Of a stretch of 64,000 nt of DNA, positions 16,322 through 25,319 are shown piece after piece. The translations under genes were made by a program, and so were the position numbers. Location of the stretch: the NCBI GenBank assembly GCA_036742665.1, contig DAINQP010000002.1:1-64000 (forward strand). Direction: 5' to 3'. A model generated the notes under the pieces. That model was not told the origin of the DNA. It did no database searches and worked only from the letters and a program-made list of their open reading frames with translations. The number at the start of each line of letters is the position of its first letter. The stretch's first letter is position 1. Origin of the DNA: Gp6-AA40 sp036742665. GTDB lineage: Bacteria; Acidobacteriota; Vicinamibacteria; Vicinamibacterales; UBA2999.

Positions 16322-17033
16322 GGTCCTCGTCCTCGCGGTCCTGCTGCTATGCGCGCCGCTGCGCGCACAGGACACCTCCCGGGACCCCGACCGCCTGTAC
16401 GCCGATCGCGAGCACCTGCAAAGCGCGATGGACGCGGCCACAGTGTGGGAGTCCCGCCTCAAGACCAACCCCAAGGATTTCGAATCAGCGTGGAAGCTGG
16501 CCCGCGCCTGCTACTGGCTGGGCGGCCATGTCGCCGAAGACGCTCGACGGGCGCAGTACGAACGCGGCATCGAAGCGGCACGACAGGCGTCGCTCCTGCA
16601 GACCGGTCAACCCGAAGGCTACTTCTGGATGGCGGCCAACATGGGCGCGATGGCCGAGTCATTCGGCTTGCGTGCGGGCATCAAATATCGCAGCCCAGTG
16701 AAGAAGGCGCTGGAAACGGTGTTGATGCTCGACCCTGGCTTTCAGCAGGGCTCGGCCGACCGTGCGCTCGGGCGGTGGTATCTGAAGGTGCCGAGGCTGT
16801 TCGGGGGCAGCAAGGACCAGTCAGTCGAACACTTGAAAAAATCACTCACCTATGATCAGGCGAGCACCGCGTCGCACTACTTCCTCGCTGAGACGTATCT
16901 CGAGATGGACCGGCGGGACGAGGCGCGTCAGGAAGCGCAGAAAGTCCTGGATCTGCCCGCGAACCCAAACTGGGCGCCTGAAGATCGCGAGTTCAAGCAG
17001 AAAGCAAAGACCCTCCTCGAACGCCTGCGCTAG
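16272..17033 (+). CDS. TatT-like TPR protein (TRAP-transporter-associated family)
   Basis: A 253-residue exported protein with a signal peptide (VLVLAVLLLCAPLRAQ) and helical repeats. The arrangement VWESRLKTNPKDFESAWKLA, GIEAARQASLLQ, GYFWMAANMGAMAESFG and VKKALETVLMLDPGF, with QGSADRALGRWYLKVP, resembles TatT, the trimeric TPR protein that pairs with TRAP substrate-binding proteins in Treponema. No TRAP transporter genes are nearby, so the role may simply be periplasmic protein binding. The start overlaps the upstream gene by 50 bases. An ATG at 16281 is an alternative. Confidence 0.72.
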   Translation: MRKMSSTSFSTGRNRNKVLVLAVLLLCAPLRAQDTSRDPDRLYADREHLQSAMDAATVWESRLKTNPKDFESAWKLARACYWLGGHVAEDARRAQYERGIEAARQASLLQTGQPEGYFWMAANMGAMAESFGLRAGIKYRSPVKKALETVLMLDPGFQQGSADRALGRWYLKVPRLFGGSKDQSVEHLKKSLTYDQASTASHYFLAETYLEMDRRDEARQEAQKVLDLPANPNWAPEDREFKQKAKTLLERLR

Positions 17034-17064
17034 CGGTATAGTTCCCGCTCAACGAGGTGACGAC

Positions 17065-17526
17065 ATGACTCGACTGACGCGCGCGCTGGCGCTTGCCGGG
17101 ATCGGCATGATTCTGCTGCCGGTCACGATGGGCTCTCAGGGCCAGCTCAATCCGAAGGCCGTTGAATTCATCAAGGCCGTCGACATCAAGTGGGTCCGCA
17201 ACGCCGCGGGCACGCAGGAGACGGCCACACTCTTCGGCGACCCGACGAAGCCGGGCATGTACGTCCAGCGCTTGCGGTGGCTCCCCGGGAACATGAGTCG
17301 CCCGCATTTCCACCCCAACGACCGCTTCTTCGTCGTCATCGAGGGCACGTGGTGGCTCGGGTCGGGCGAGAAGTACGATCCGAATAGCACAGTGGGTGTG
17401 CCAGCCGGAACGTTCGTCGTACACCACGCCGGCGAAATTCACTACGATGGCGCCAAGGACGCGCCGGTGGTGATTCAGGTGATGGGCATGGGACCGAACA
17501 CCTCGACGCCGGCGGAGAAGAAGTAG
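17065..17526 (+). CDS. Exported single-domain cupin
   Basis: A 153-residue protein with an N-terminal signal (LALAGIGMILLPVTMGSQG) and one cupin domain. The metal-binding pattern is visible in PHFHPNDRFFVVIEGTWW (first cupin motif, His-x-His...Glu) and in PAGTFVVHHAGEIHYDGA (second motif, His). The cupin fold supports many activities, and no substrate can be assigned. GAGGTG precedes the ATG at 17065. The longer frame from 16852 overlaps the TPR gene and is not used. The stop lies at the border of a GTTCG repeat cluster. Confidence 0.82.
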   Translation: MTRLTRALALAGIGMILLPVTMGSQGQLNPKAVEFIKAVDIKWVRNAAGTQETATLFGDPTKPGMYVQRLRWLPGNMSRPHFHPNDRFFVVIEGTWWLGSGEKYDPNSTVGVPAGTFVVHHAGEIHYDGAKDAPVVIQVMGMGPNTSTPAEKK

Positions 17527-17629
17527 ATCGTTCGGGGCGTTCGGGTCGTTCGAAGGGTTCGAATCGTTCCGGAACGTTCGAACCGTTCTGAACGAGAACG
17601 ATCCGAACGTCACGAACGATCCGAACGAC
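17527..17629. repeat. GTTCG/CGAACGATCCGAACG repeat cluster, second copy
   Basis: Same family as 3203-3288. GTTCG-rich units run from 17528 to about 17583 and CGAACGATCCGAACG units from about 17591 to 17626. The cluster exactly fills the gap between the convergent cupin and TonB-receptor genes, and both stop codons border it. Confidence 0.75.
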
Positions 17630-20600
17630 TCAAAAATCGATCTGCGCGCTGATCTTCGCGAAGCGCGGGGTCAGCACACCGGTCGGCCGCGGAAATGGCA
17701 GCGCCGTGCTGTAGGCTGCGTTGTACGTAAGCGCCGGGTTGGCGTTGAACACGTTGTAGATATCCACGCCGACGTTGGTACGCGTCCGGCCGAACCGCAG
17801 CAGCTTGGCGATCCGGAAATCCACCTCATTCAGGCGATCGCCGTACATCGTTCCCGGCTCGATCAGATTCACCACAACACTGCCCCCCGGCGCGGAGAGA
17901 TTGCGACCGAGCTGCGCCGAGACCATCGCGTTAGTCACAGTGAAGTTGGCCGCCAATGGTGCGCCCTGTTCACTCCGGAACGTGCCGCTCACCAGCACGT
18001 CGATCTTCGGCACGGTATATGTGGCCAGGCCGGTCACGCGAGTGGTGTAGCCGGTTGACGTGTGGCAGTACGGGAACACCGGGCTTGCGTACACGTTGCC
18101 TGGACCGCTCGCGTTCGCCGGCGTCACGTAGTTCAGCTCAGGGTTGGCGTCCCTGATTCCGCACAGGTCACGCACGGTTTGTCCGGTGAGCAGGCCGCCC
18201 TGCATCGTGAGACCGTTCCGCGGGCGCGCCGTCACGTTGAGCAGGATGCCGTTGTAATGCTGGTACCACTCGCCAAAGTTCTCGGCCTTGGTGAAGTAGT
18301 CGTTCACCTGCCCGAACTTCGCGGGTACGACGTCGTAGAGGCCGTTGATCGGGTAGCCACCACCGTCGGGCAGACGGGGATCGGATGGCGCAGTGATGCT
18401 GAACGGCGTGAAGTCGGCGGGCACCGTGGCGAGGTTGTCGTCCACGAAGAAGTTGTCGAGCCAGCGCCGGAAGTAGCCGACCTCCACTGAGACGCGCGGT
18501 AGCACTTCCTGCTGCACCGACACGCCGAACTCCCAGTCAGCAGGACGCACGCCCCAGCCCTCGAGCGCCGCCGGATCGAAGTTTCGGCTCAAGGTTGCAG
18601 TGCCGAAGTTGCGATCGCTGATGGCGCCGCACGAATCCCCGCCCGCCGCCAGGGTGTTCTGCGCGTCGGGATTGGACAGGTTGCAGTCGGGAATGAAGTT
18701 GCCGTTGCCGTCGGTCCATGACCGAGTGACCGGCGGACGTCCCAGCTCGGTGCTGCCAGCCATGCGCGACGTCGGATTCGTGATCGAGTAGTTGCCGTTG
18801 TTGTTGCTCGCGGCATCGAGGTAGCGTCCGAGGTTCACTTTCACCGCCGTCTTGCCGTTGCCGAACAGGTCGTAGGCCAGACCGAGGCGCGGTGAAATGT
18901 CGTTGTAGCCGACAACGCCGGCGGTTTCCGGAAAGACGATTGGCGTCGGTAGGAACCGGGTGGGACCAACCACCTGCTCGGGCGAGTAACTCCAGGCGTG
19001 GTCGAACCGGAGCGCACCCTGCAGTGTCATGCGGCCGAGGGTCCACTGCTCCTGTGCATAGACGGCGTGATAACGCGTGCGCAGTTTGCGCAGGTTGGAG
19101 TGCAGCGTCAGCGTGATCAGGTTCGGCACGCCGTTATTGAGGCGGTAGGCGACCTTCTCATCGTTCGTGAAGTACTGCTCATCATCGGCGTAGAAGGTTC
19201 CCTGGTAGCCAACCTTCATGTTGTGCGCACCAGTGACGTAGGTCATCGAGGCGTTCCAGTTGTGTTGCCCCATCCAGTGCGACGCCCAGTTGGCGGAGCG
19301 GTAAGTCAGGTTGGGGATGTTGCCGTTGAGCGGGCAGTTTGGCGCGCACTGCTCGGTGACGCGCACGAGACTGCGGGTCAGGTTGCCCGGCATCTCGTCG
19401 CCGCCCCAGCGGGTGAGGTAGTCGCCGAAGCCGGCGGTCAGCAACACGCGATTGGTCATCGGCGAGTTCCACGTCAGCTGCTGCACTCGCTGAAAGCGAT
19501 TCTCGTACGTCGCAGTTTCCGGCGCCGCGGTCGCCGATCCGCCGTAGACGAATCCGCCTTCCTCCGGCTGCGTCCGGCACCCGTCGTCGTTCGCAGAATA
19601 CGTCGCACCGGTGCACGGCTTCTGTTCATCCCAGTAGATGTTGAACTTGTTGCGTGGCGTCGCCTGCACGGTCAGGCGCAGACTCGCGACCGACCAGCTG
19701 CCCGCGGCGCGCGACTGCCGCGTCGTGTCGGCTTCGTAGGTCCACTTCGTCGGATCGCCGGCATTCGTGTTCGCATACATCCCGGAGACGGAGGAATGCG
19801 ATCCCTGATTGCGCAGGTTCAGGAAATACCAGAGCCGATCCTTCTTGATCGGCCCGCCGATGCCGGCGGTGTAATCCCACAGCTTGAGCAGCCGCCCGGG
19901 CGTGCCGAGCCCCGCTGCCTGCAGTTCCGGCGTGTAGTTGCTCCCGACCATGCCCTCGCTGACGCCGGCCAGGAACAACGAACCGCGAAGGGTGTTGCCA
20001 CCGGTCTTGGGCACAACGCTCAATGACGGTCCAGAGACTTCGGCTTCACCGAGTCCTGCCGACACCGTGAACGAGATCTCCTGCGCGTTGGCAATGTCGG
20101 CGTTGTAGCCGGAGACGCCGCCGCCATTGCGAGCGGCGCCAACGCCGAGGCCGTCCACCTGCAGACGTCCTTCGTTGCCGTTGCGCCCGCCAGGGGTACC
20201 GAACACGACCATGCCCGGTGTGGCCTGCACGTTGGCAGGCGATGTGCCCTGCGTCTGAATCGCCGGCACGAGCAGCATCACGCCGGTGTAACCACGCGCT
20301 GTCGGGATCGCGCTGAGCACTTCCCCGGTGATCGTCGCCTGCCGCCGCACGCTCTGAACGTCCACCATCGGCGACTCGCCAGTCACCGTGATCGTTTCCT
20401 GAACCGCACCGACGCGCAGGTCCACACTGACCGTCGCGGTCATCAGACCAGTGAGTTCGATGCCCTCGCGTTTGACCGTCGAAAAACCTGTCAGCGTGAA
20501 TGTGACGGCATAGGTGCCCGCACGTAAATCGACGATCTGATAGCGACCCGTACTATCGGTGACCGCCGTCCGCACTTTCTCGATGAGCACATCGCTCGCG

Positions 20601-20743
20601 GCCTCAACGGTGACGCCGGGGAGCACCGCCCCCGAACTGTCTCGCACGAGACCTGCGATGGTGGCCTGCGCCCAGACGGTCGCTGGCGTCAATGCGAGGG
20701 TGATAAATGAGAAGACGACCCATGTGTTCAGACGATTCCGCAT
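17630..20743 (-). CDS. TonB-dependent outer-membrane receptor, Oar-like with carboxypeptidase-regulatory domain
   Basis: Large outer-membrane transporter of 1037 residues, energised by TonB. Signal peptide 1-26 (ALTPATVWAQ). A carboxypeptidase-regulatory-like beta-sandwich follows at about 27-110 (ATIAGLVRDSSGAVLPGVTV, GRYQIVDLRAGTYAVTFTL). A plug domain with ETITVTGESPMVD and VDGLGVGAARNGGG comes next, and then a long barrel ending YSTALPFPRPTGVLTPRFA...AQIDF. This architecture is expanded in Acidobacteria. The substrate (carbohydrate, peptide or metal complex) is unknown. The ATG at 20743 is chosen over 20839 because AGGGAGA lies about 9 bases upstream and the signal peptide begins there. 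It is divergent from the redox operon. Confidence 0.93.
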   Translation of the reverse strand: MRNRLNTWVVFSFITLALTPATVWAQATIAGLVRDSSGAVLPGVTVEAASDVLIEKVRTAVTDSTGRYQIVDLRAGTYAVTFTLTGFSTVKREGIELTGLMTATVSVDLRVGAVQETITVTGESPMVDVQSVRRQATITGEVLSAIPTARGYTGVMLLVPAIQTQGTSPANVQATPGMVVFGTPGGRNGNEGRLQVDGLGVGAARNGGGVSGYNADIANAQEISFTVSAGLGEAEVSGPSLSVVPKTGGNTLRGSLFLAGVSEGMVGSNYTPELQAAGLGTPGRLLKLWDYTAGIGGPIKKDRLWYFLNLRNQGSHSSVSGMYANTNAGDPTKWTYEADTTRQSRAAGSWSVASLRLTVQATPRNKFNIYWDEQKPCTGATYSANDDGCRTQPEEGGFVYGGSATAAPETATYENRFQRVQQLTWNSPMTNRVLLTAGFGDYLTRWGGDEMPGNLTRSLVRVTEQCAPNCPLNGNIPNLTYRSANWASHWMGQHNWNASMTYVTGAHNMKVGYQGTFYADDEQYFTNDEKVAYRLNNGVPNLITLTLHSNLRKLRTRYHAVYAQEQWTLGRMTLQGALRFDHAWSYSPEQVVGPTRFLPTPIVFPETAGVVGYNDISPRLGLAYDLFGNGKTAVKVNLGRYLDAASNNNGNYSITNPTSRMAGSTELGRPPVTRSWTDGNGNFIPDCNLSNPDAQNTLAAGGDSCGAISDRNFGTATLSRNFDPAALEGWGVRPADWEFGVSVQQEVLPRVSVEVGYFRRWLDNFFVDDNLATVPADFTPFSITAPSDPRLPDGGGYPINGLYDVVPAKFGQVNDYFTKAENFGEWYQHYNGILLNVTARPRNGLTMQGGLLTGQTVRDLCGIRDANPELNYVTPANASGPGNVYASPVFPYCHTSTGYTTRVTGLATYTVPKIDVLVSGTFRSEQGAPLAANFTVTNAMVSAQLGRNLSAPGGSVVVNLIEPGTMYGDRLNEVDFRIAKLLRFGRTRTNVGVDIYNVFNANPALTYNAAYSTALPFPRPTGVLTPRFAKISAQIDF

Positions 20744-20951
20744 AATGTGTCTCCCTGGAATTGGGAGCGGAGACGTCCGCCCTACCCCGTGCGGGTTATA
20801 CGCCCCGATCATCGTGTGGTCAATCGCGATCTGGCCCATGGGCGCCGAAGCGCGCAGCGGGAAGGCGGCGCCTTGACGTGGCGTACGAGTGGGCGATACC
20901 TTCAGTGGGAAGTCACGAGTTTTGGGCCTAATACGAAAGGACTAGCCCCCG

Positions 20952-21536
20952 ATGTACGCCGCCCATACCGGCACGCTGCCGGTCACGGACCAGACATTTA
21001 TCGGGCGTCTCAACACGCAGTGGCATGAACGGGCGCTGCAAGGCTTCATGGTGATCGTACTGGCCCACTGGGCGGAGCACCTGCTGCAGGCGTTTCAGAT
21101 CTACGCGCTTGGATGGCCGGTGCCGCAGGCGCTCGGCGCGCTGGGCTACTTCTTTCCCTATCTCGTCACGTCCGAAATGCTGCACTACGGTTACGCGCTC
21201 GTGATGCTGACGGGACTGTGGATGCTGCGTTCGGGATTTACCGGTGAGCGCGATCAGAGGTGGTGGACCATCGCACTGTCGATCCAGTTCTTCCATCACG
21301 TCGAGCACTTCCTGCTGCAGGGTCAGTACCTACTTGGTCAGAATCTGTTCGGACGGCCCGTGCCAACGAGCATCCTGCAGCTGTGGGTGCCGCGCGTGGA
21401 GCTGCATCTCTTCTACAACACGGTCGTCTTCATTCCGATGATGATCGCGATGTATTACCACATGTTCCCGTCGCCGGCCGCGACCAGGCAGCAGTGCACG
21501 TGTGCGTGGCACCGCGGGCTCAGCGCCGCGTCCTGA
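20952..21536 (+). CDS. Histidine-rich polytopic membrane protein, uncharacterised (possible metal site)
   Basis: A 194-residue inner-membrane protein with four or five hydrophobic segments and no family I can name. His and acidic residues are paired within or next to the membrane segments: HWAEH at 39-43, EMLHY at 75-79, HHVEH at 115-119, ELH at 150-152 and YYH at 168-170. The spacing resembles the histidine boxes of membrane di-iron hydroxylases and desaturases, but the fold is shorter and the boxes differ, so a metal or haem site is an inference. It is the first gene of the coupled operon running to 28841. Upstream, 208 bases separate it from the divergent TonB receptor. The last 20 residues overlap the next gene. 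Confidence 0.75.
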   Translation: MYAAHTGTLPVTDQTFIGRLNTQWHERALQGFMVIVLAHWAEHLLQAFQIYALGWPVPQALGALGYFFPYLVTSEMLHYGYALVMLTGLWMLRSGFTGERDQRWWTIALSIQFFHHVEHFLLQGQYLLGQNLFGRPVPTSILQLWVPRVELHLFYNTVVFIPMMIAMYYHMFPSPAATRQQCTCAWHRGLSAAS

Positions 21537-21940
21537 CGGCTGTCGTCATCCTCGCCTGCAGCCTCGCCACAGCGTGCGCGGCCCCCGGTTGCGATGTCCA
21601 TTCGGATCGCGAGCGTGAATCCAACGGCGCAACCAGCATTTCGTGGACGCTCGATCCGTCACCACCGTTTGCCGGCACGCCACTCGTCGTTCGCCTGACG
21701 CTCCGCGATCGCGAGCAAAAGCCGGTGACCGGTGCGCGGTTGCAACTGGAAGGACTGATGTCGCATCCCGGCATGGCGCCGGTAACCGTCGCCGTGACCG
21801 AGCGCGGCAACGGTGAGTACGAAGCGCCGCTGCAGTTCACGATGGCCGGCGACTGGATTCTGGTCGTCACCGGTGAGTTGCCGGGCGGCGGCCAGATCAA
21901 CAAGCAAATCGAGATCGACGGCGTCCGTCCGGCTTCTTAG
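21500..21940 (+). CDS. FixH/YtkA-like exported lipoprotein
   Basis: A 146-residue protein. An N-terminal hydrophobic stretch with Cys (LTAVVILACSLATACAAPGC) looks like a lipoprotein-type signal. The body is a beta-sandwich typical of the YtkA/FixH family: FAGTPLVVRLTLRDREQKPV, GARLQLEGLMSHPGMAPVTV, GEYEAPLQFTMAGDWILVVT. FixH-type proteins assist assembly of membrane cytochrome or copper centres. The start is uncertain: in-frame GTG codons at 21494, 21500 and 21506 all overlap the previous gene, and no strong ribosome site separates them. The polyferredoxin gene follows after 3 bases, recalling the CcoG-FixH pairing of cbb3-oxidase gene clusters, but no oxidase gene is here. Confidence 0.75.
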   Translation: MCVAPRAQRRVLTAVVILACSLATACAAPGCDVHSDRERESNGATSISWTLDPSPPFAGTPLVVRLTLRDREQKPVTGARLQLEGLMSHPGMAPVTVAVTERGNGEYEAPLQFTMAGDWILVVTGELPGGGQINKQIEIDGVRPAS

Positions 21941-21943
21941 CGC

Positions 21944-23359
21944 ATGAATATCCTGCGCCTTCCATTCCTCGGTGCATTCCTGCGGTGGCGTCATGCGCGA
22001 GTCGTGCTGCAGGTGGTGCTGCTGATCGCTGCAATCGCGGTCGTGCTGCACGGGCTCGTCGGCCCACAACTCGCGCCGCGCAACCTCGCGACGGTCGTCA
22101 CGTCCATTCATTGGCGCGGATTCCTCATTCTGGCTATCGTGGGCGTCGGCAATTTGTTCTGCACCGCCTGCCCGATGGTCCTCGCACGCGATGCGAGCCG
22201 GCGCGTTTTTCATCCGGCGCTGCGCTGGCCGCGATGGTTGCGTGGCAAATGGCTCGGGCTGGCACTGCTCATCGCCGTGCTGTTCTCATACGAGTTGTTC
22301 GATCTGTGGTCGCAACCGCGGGCGACGGCGTGGCTCGTGCTCGGCTACTTCGGACTGGCCATCGTCATCGACACGGTCTTCAAGGGCGCATCGTTCTGCA
22401 AGCACGTCTGCCCCATCGGCCAATTCAATTTCACGGCGTCGACGATGTCGCCGACGGAACTGCGCATCGTCGATCGTGAGACCTGTCTTACGTGCCGGAC
22501 ATCGGATTGCATCAAAGGTACTCCGGTTGAAGCCGGACACCACGTGCAACGCGGCTGCGAGCTGGGACTCTTCCTGCCGATGAAGGTCGGCAATCTCGAT
22601 TGCACGATGTGCCTCGATTGCGTGCACGCCTGCCCGCACGACAACATCGCACTCGCGACACGCACGCCGGGAGCCGAGCTGCTCGAGCGCGGACGACGGT
22701 CCGGCATCGGCCGACTTCAGCAGCGCGCCGATCTTGCCGCACTTGCGGTGGTCTTCACATTTGCGGCGCTGGTGAGCGCCTTCGCGATGACGAGTCCGGC
22801 TTACGCTGTTGAGCAGCGGCTCGCCGCGACGATCGGCGCTCGCGCCGAGTGGCCGGTCCTGGCGATCATCTTCGGTGTTGGCCTGCTGCTCGCACCTGCG
22901 CTGCTGGTATCGACTGCCGGCGCCATCACCCGCCTGTTCTCGGACGATCGCGGATCGCTGCGCGCCACGGTGCGTGCCTACGCATATGCGCTCATCCCGA
23001 TCGGGTTGGGGGTCTGGGTGGCCCACTACGGCTTCCACTTGCTGACTGGAGTACTGACGATCGTTCCAGTCGTGCAGAGCGCGACCATCGACGCGTTCGG
23101 TCACGCGCTGCTCGGCGGTCCGTTCTGGGGTTGGGTCGGGCTGCAGCCCGGGGCGGTGTTTCCGATTCAGCTCGGATGCGTCGTGCTTGGCGCTGCCGGA
23201 TCGATGGCCATGGTCCAGGCCATCTCGCAACGGGATCAGCCGTCCCGGCCAATGCTCGCATCGGCGCCGTGGCTCGCCCTCGTCCTGTTACTAACAACCG
23301 CCGCGCTGTGGATTCTTTCCCAGCCCATGGAAATGCGGGCGGTGAGCTTTTTCGGATGA
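21944..23359 (+). CDS. Membrane polyferredoxin (NapH/CcoG-like 4Fe-4S protein)
   Basis: A 471-residue inner-membrane iron-sulfur protein with about ten hydrophobic segments. Cysteine motifs: FCTACPMV near 70, CKHVCPIGQ near 152, CLTCRTSDC near 180 and the ferredoxin block CTMCLDCVHACPHDN near 220. These place it with NapH, NosR-C-terminal and CcoG-like proteins that pass electrons from the quinone pool to periplasmic or membrane acceptors. The second half (residues 250-470) is a further membrane domain not present in NapH, with HYGFHLLTG and several long helices. It lies inside the coupled operon and presumably supplies or drains electrons for the histidine-rich protein at 20952. That pairing is inference. 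Confidence 0.85.
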   Translation: MNILRLPFLGAFLRWRHARVVLQVVLLIAAIAVVLHGLVGPQLAPRNLATVVTSIHWRGFLILAIVGVGNLFCTACPMVLARDASRRVFHPALRWPRWLRGKWLGLALLIAVLFSYELFDLWSQPRATAWLVLGYFGLAIVIDTVFKGASFCKHVCPIGQFNFTASTMSPTELRIVDRETCLTCRTSDCIKGTPVEAGHHVQRGCELGLFLPMKVGNLDCTMCLDCVHACPHDNIALATRTPGAELLERGRRSGIGRLQQRADLAALAVVFTFAALVSAFAMTSPAYAVEQRLAATIGARAEWPVLAIIFGVGLLLAPALLVSTAGAITRLFSDDRGSLRATVRAYAYALIPIGLGVWVAHYGFHLLTGVLTIVPVVQSATIDAFGHALLGGPFWGWVGLQPGAVFPIQLGCVVLGAAGSMAMVQAISQRDQPSRPMLASAPWLALVLLLTTAALWILSQPMEMRAVSFFG

Positions 23360-23961
23360 CCCTCCTTCGCCGCTTCGGTGCTTCGGCGGGGCAAGCCCGC
23401 GGCGCACGAGCGGTGATCGCGGCGCTCGCGGTGCTCGCCGTGCAGGACTCGTTGCGGGCGCATTCAGGTCCGCCGTTTCCGATCGTGACCGATGCCGTTC
23501 GCGGCCCCTACACGATCTCCATCTGGACAGATCCAGATGCGACGGACAACGGCACACCTGCCGGTCAGTTCTGGATCGTGATCGCCTCATCGACCAAAGG
23601 CACCCGACTTCCCGCCGAGACGCGGGCGACCTTGTCCGTGCAGCCGTCGGCGCCGCCGTCTCCCTCACAGGCCATCGTTCAATCCGCACGCACCGAGCCC
23701 GTACGCGGCGATGTTGCGAATCAGTTCGGTGCCGTGCTGATGGACCACGAGGGATCGTATGCGGTCCATATCGAGGTCACCGGCCCGATGGGTGTAGCGT
23801 CGATCGATGCGATGGTTGAAGCGACGTACGACCTCCGGCCACCGCCATACATGCTGGTGTGGTATCTCTTCCCCTTTGTGATCGCGGGATTCCTGTGGAC
23901 GCGATTGCTGCTGCGTCGCCGAGCGGGCCTGCGCCCGTCTGATAGAGTCCCCCTGCCGTGA
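23356..23961 (+). CDS. Periplasmic-domain protein with C-terminal membrane anchor
   Basis: A 201-residue protein not assigned to a family with certainty. An N-terminal signal region is followed by the start of the mature part, HSGPPFPIVTD. A beta-rich domain then runs through GPYTISIWTDPD and GAVLMDHEGSYAVHIEVTG, and one membrane helix, YMLVWYLFPFVIAGFLW, lies near the C-terminus. The beta domain resembles YtkA/CopC-type folds, and the His just after the signal cleavage site would suit copper binding as in CopC-like proteins. That is inference. The 5' part, 23366-23403, is a GAAGC-type palindrome translated as FGASAGQARGAR ahead of the hydrophobic core. ATG overlaps the upstream stop by 4 bases, as in most of this operon. 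Confidence 0.7.
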   Translation: MTLLRRFGASAGQARGARAVIAALAVLAVQDSLRAHSGPPFPIVTDAVRGPYTISIWTDPDATDNGTPAGQFWIVIASSTKGTRLPAETRATLSVQPSAPPSPSQAIVQSARTEPVRGDVANQFGAVLMDHEGSYAVHIEVTGPMGVASIDAMVEATYDLRPPPYMLVWYLFPFVIAGFLWTRLLLRRRAGLRPSDRVPLP

Positions 23962-25319
23962 CTGCTTCTCGAGCCCCCGGGCGAGCGCCGACGACAGCGC
24001 TGCTGCTTGGCCTGATCATCACACTGGCCACCGTCGTCGCGTACTCCTGGTACATCTCGGGACAGATCGCAGGTCTACGGCGCCTGCAGACCGAGCTCAC
24101 CGATCGCAACCGGCGCGACTCACTGCAGTTGCTGCGCATTCAGAACGATTTGAACCAGCTCGGGCTGGCGATGCGCGACATGCTCGACGGTGGCGAGCCC
24201 TATCCGCTCACGGCGTGGTCGTCGCAGTTCGAGCGCATTCGTACTGATCTCGACCAGGCACTGGAACGCCAGGGCGAGGTCGCGTTCGCCCGGCAGACGC
24301 CAGAGCAGCGCGAGTATCTCACCAGCCAGCTCACGCAGTTCTGGGATGCCGCTAATCGGATCTTCGAGCTGGCGAGAACCGGACAGGAAGACGAGGCTCG
24401 CGCGCAGATCAGACTCTCGTTGCAGGAACGGCAGGCGGCACTGAGCACGGCGGTGGCGCGGTTGCTCGTCCAGAACAATGCCAGCGAGGAGCAGACGGCG
24501 CAGCAGGTGCAGGACATCTACGGCCGCGTACAGCGTCAGGTCTACTGGTTCCTCGCCGCGACGTTGGCCGCGATCGTCGCCACCAGTCTGTATCTCATTC
24601 ACTCGAATCGCCGACTGTTCGCACAGCTCGCCGCGCTGTCGGACGAACGGCGTGAGCTGGCGCAGCGACTCATCGCCACGCGCGAGTCCACGCTTCGTGA
24701 GATCTCGCGTGAGCTGCACGACGAGTTCGGCCAAATCCTGACGGCGATCGGATCAATGCTGGGCCGCGCCGGCAAGCACGCGCCGGAGGGATCGGAGCTG
24801 CGGGCCGACTTGCGTGAGATTCGGGAGATCGCGCAAACCGCACTCGATAACGTGCGTGGACTCTCCCAGACACTGCATCCATCGATCCTCGAAGAACTCG
24901 GACTCGAGAGCACCGTGGACTGGTATCTCTCGACGGTCCAGAAGCAACTGGGGATCGACGTGACGTACGAGCGGGCGGGAGCCGCAGTTCCGATTGATGC
25001 GACGATCGGCATCCATGTGTACCGTGTGCTGCAGGAATCGCTGAGCAACGTGGCCCGCCACTCTGGTGCGGACCGCGCCATCGTGCGGTTGCAGGTCGAG
25101 GCCCGTGCGCTGACGCTTGAAGTCGAGGACCACGGACGCGGTTTGCCGACCGACATCGCTCGCGGACGCGGTCTCGGCCTGGTTGCGATGCGCGAGCGTG
25201 CCGAGCTCGTCAACGGAACGATCGAGATCCTCACGCCATCGGGCGGGGGAACCGTGGTGCGATTGAAGGTACCATTGCCTGCAGGGGCTGAAGCCGCTCT
25301 ACATACATCGATTGCATGA
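23958..25319 (+). CDS. Sensor histidine kinase, NarL/DesK (HisKA_3) type
   Basis: A 453-residue membrane sensor. Membrane helix 1 lies at about 13-36 and helix 2 at about 192-213, bracketing a mainly helical periplasmic domain of about 155 residues rich in Q, E and R. The dimerisation box REISRELHDEFGQIL holds the phospho-accepting His near 253. ATPase motifs: QESLSNVARHSGA (N box), VEDHGRGLP (G1) and GLGLVAMRERAEL (G2). It starts at GTG overlapping the previous stop, and the stop overlaps the response-regulator ATG. It therefore pairs with that regulator and probably controls the redox operon in which it sits. No known ligand-binding domain is seen. Confidence 0.92.
   Translation: MTASRAPGRAPTTALLLGLIITLATVVAYSWYISGQIAGLRRLQTELTDRNRRDSLQLLRIQNDLNQLGLAMRDMLDGGEPYPLTAWSSQFERIRTDLDQALERQGEVAFARQTPEQREYLTSQLTQFWDAANRIFELARTGQEDEARAQIRLSLQERQAALSTAVARLLVQNNASEEQTAQQVQDIYGRVQRQVYWFLAATLAAIVATSLYLIHSNRRLFAQLAALSDERRELAQRLIATRESTLREISRELHDEFGQILTAIGSMLGRAGKHAPEGSELRADLREIREIAQTALDNVRGLSQTLHPSILEELGLESTVDWYLSTVQKQLGIDVTYERAGAAVPIDATIGIHVYRVLQESLSNVARHSGADRAIVRLQVEARALTLEVEDHGRGLPTDIARGRGLGLVAMRERAELVNGTIEILTPSGGGTVVRLKVPLPAGAEAALHTSIA

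Noticed and set aside
22510..22545. Palindrome insertion in the polyferredoxin (ACTCCGGTTGAAGCCGGA)
   Set aside because: It resembles the 35751 palindrome, but the segment lies within a conserved Cys region and could be ordinary coding sequence. Too weak to list as a repeat.
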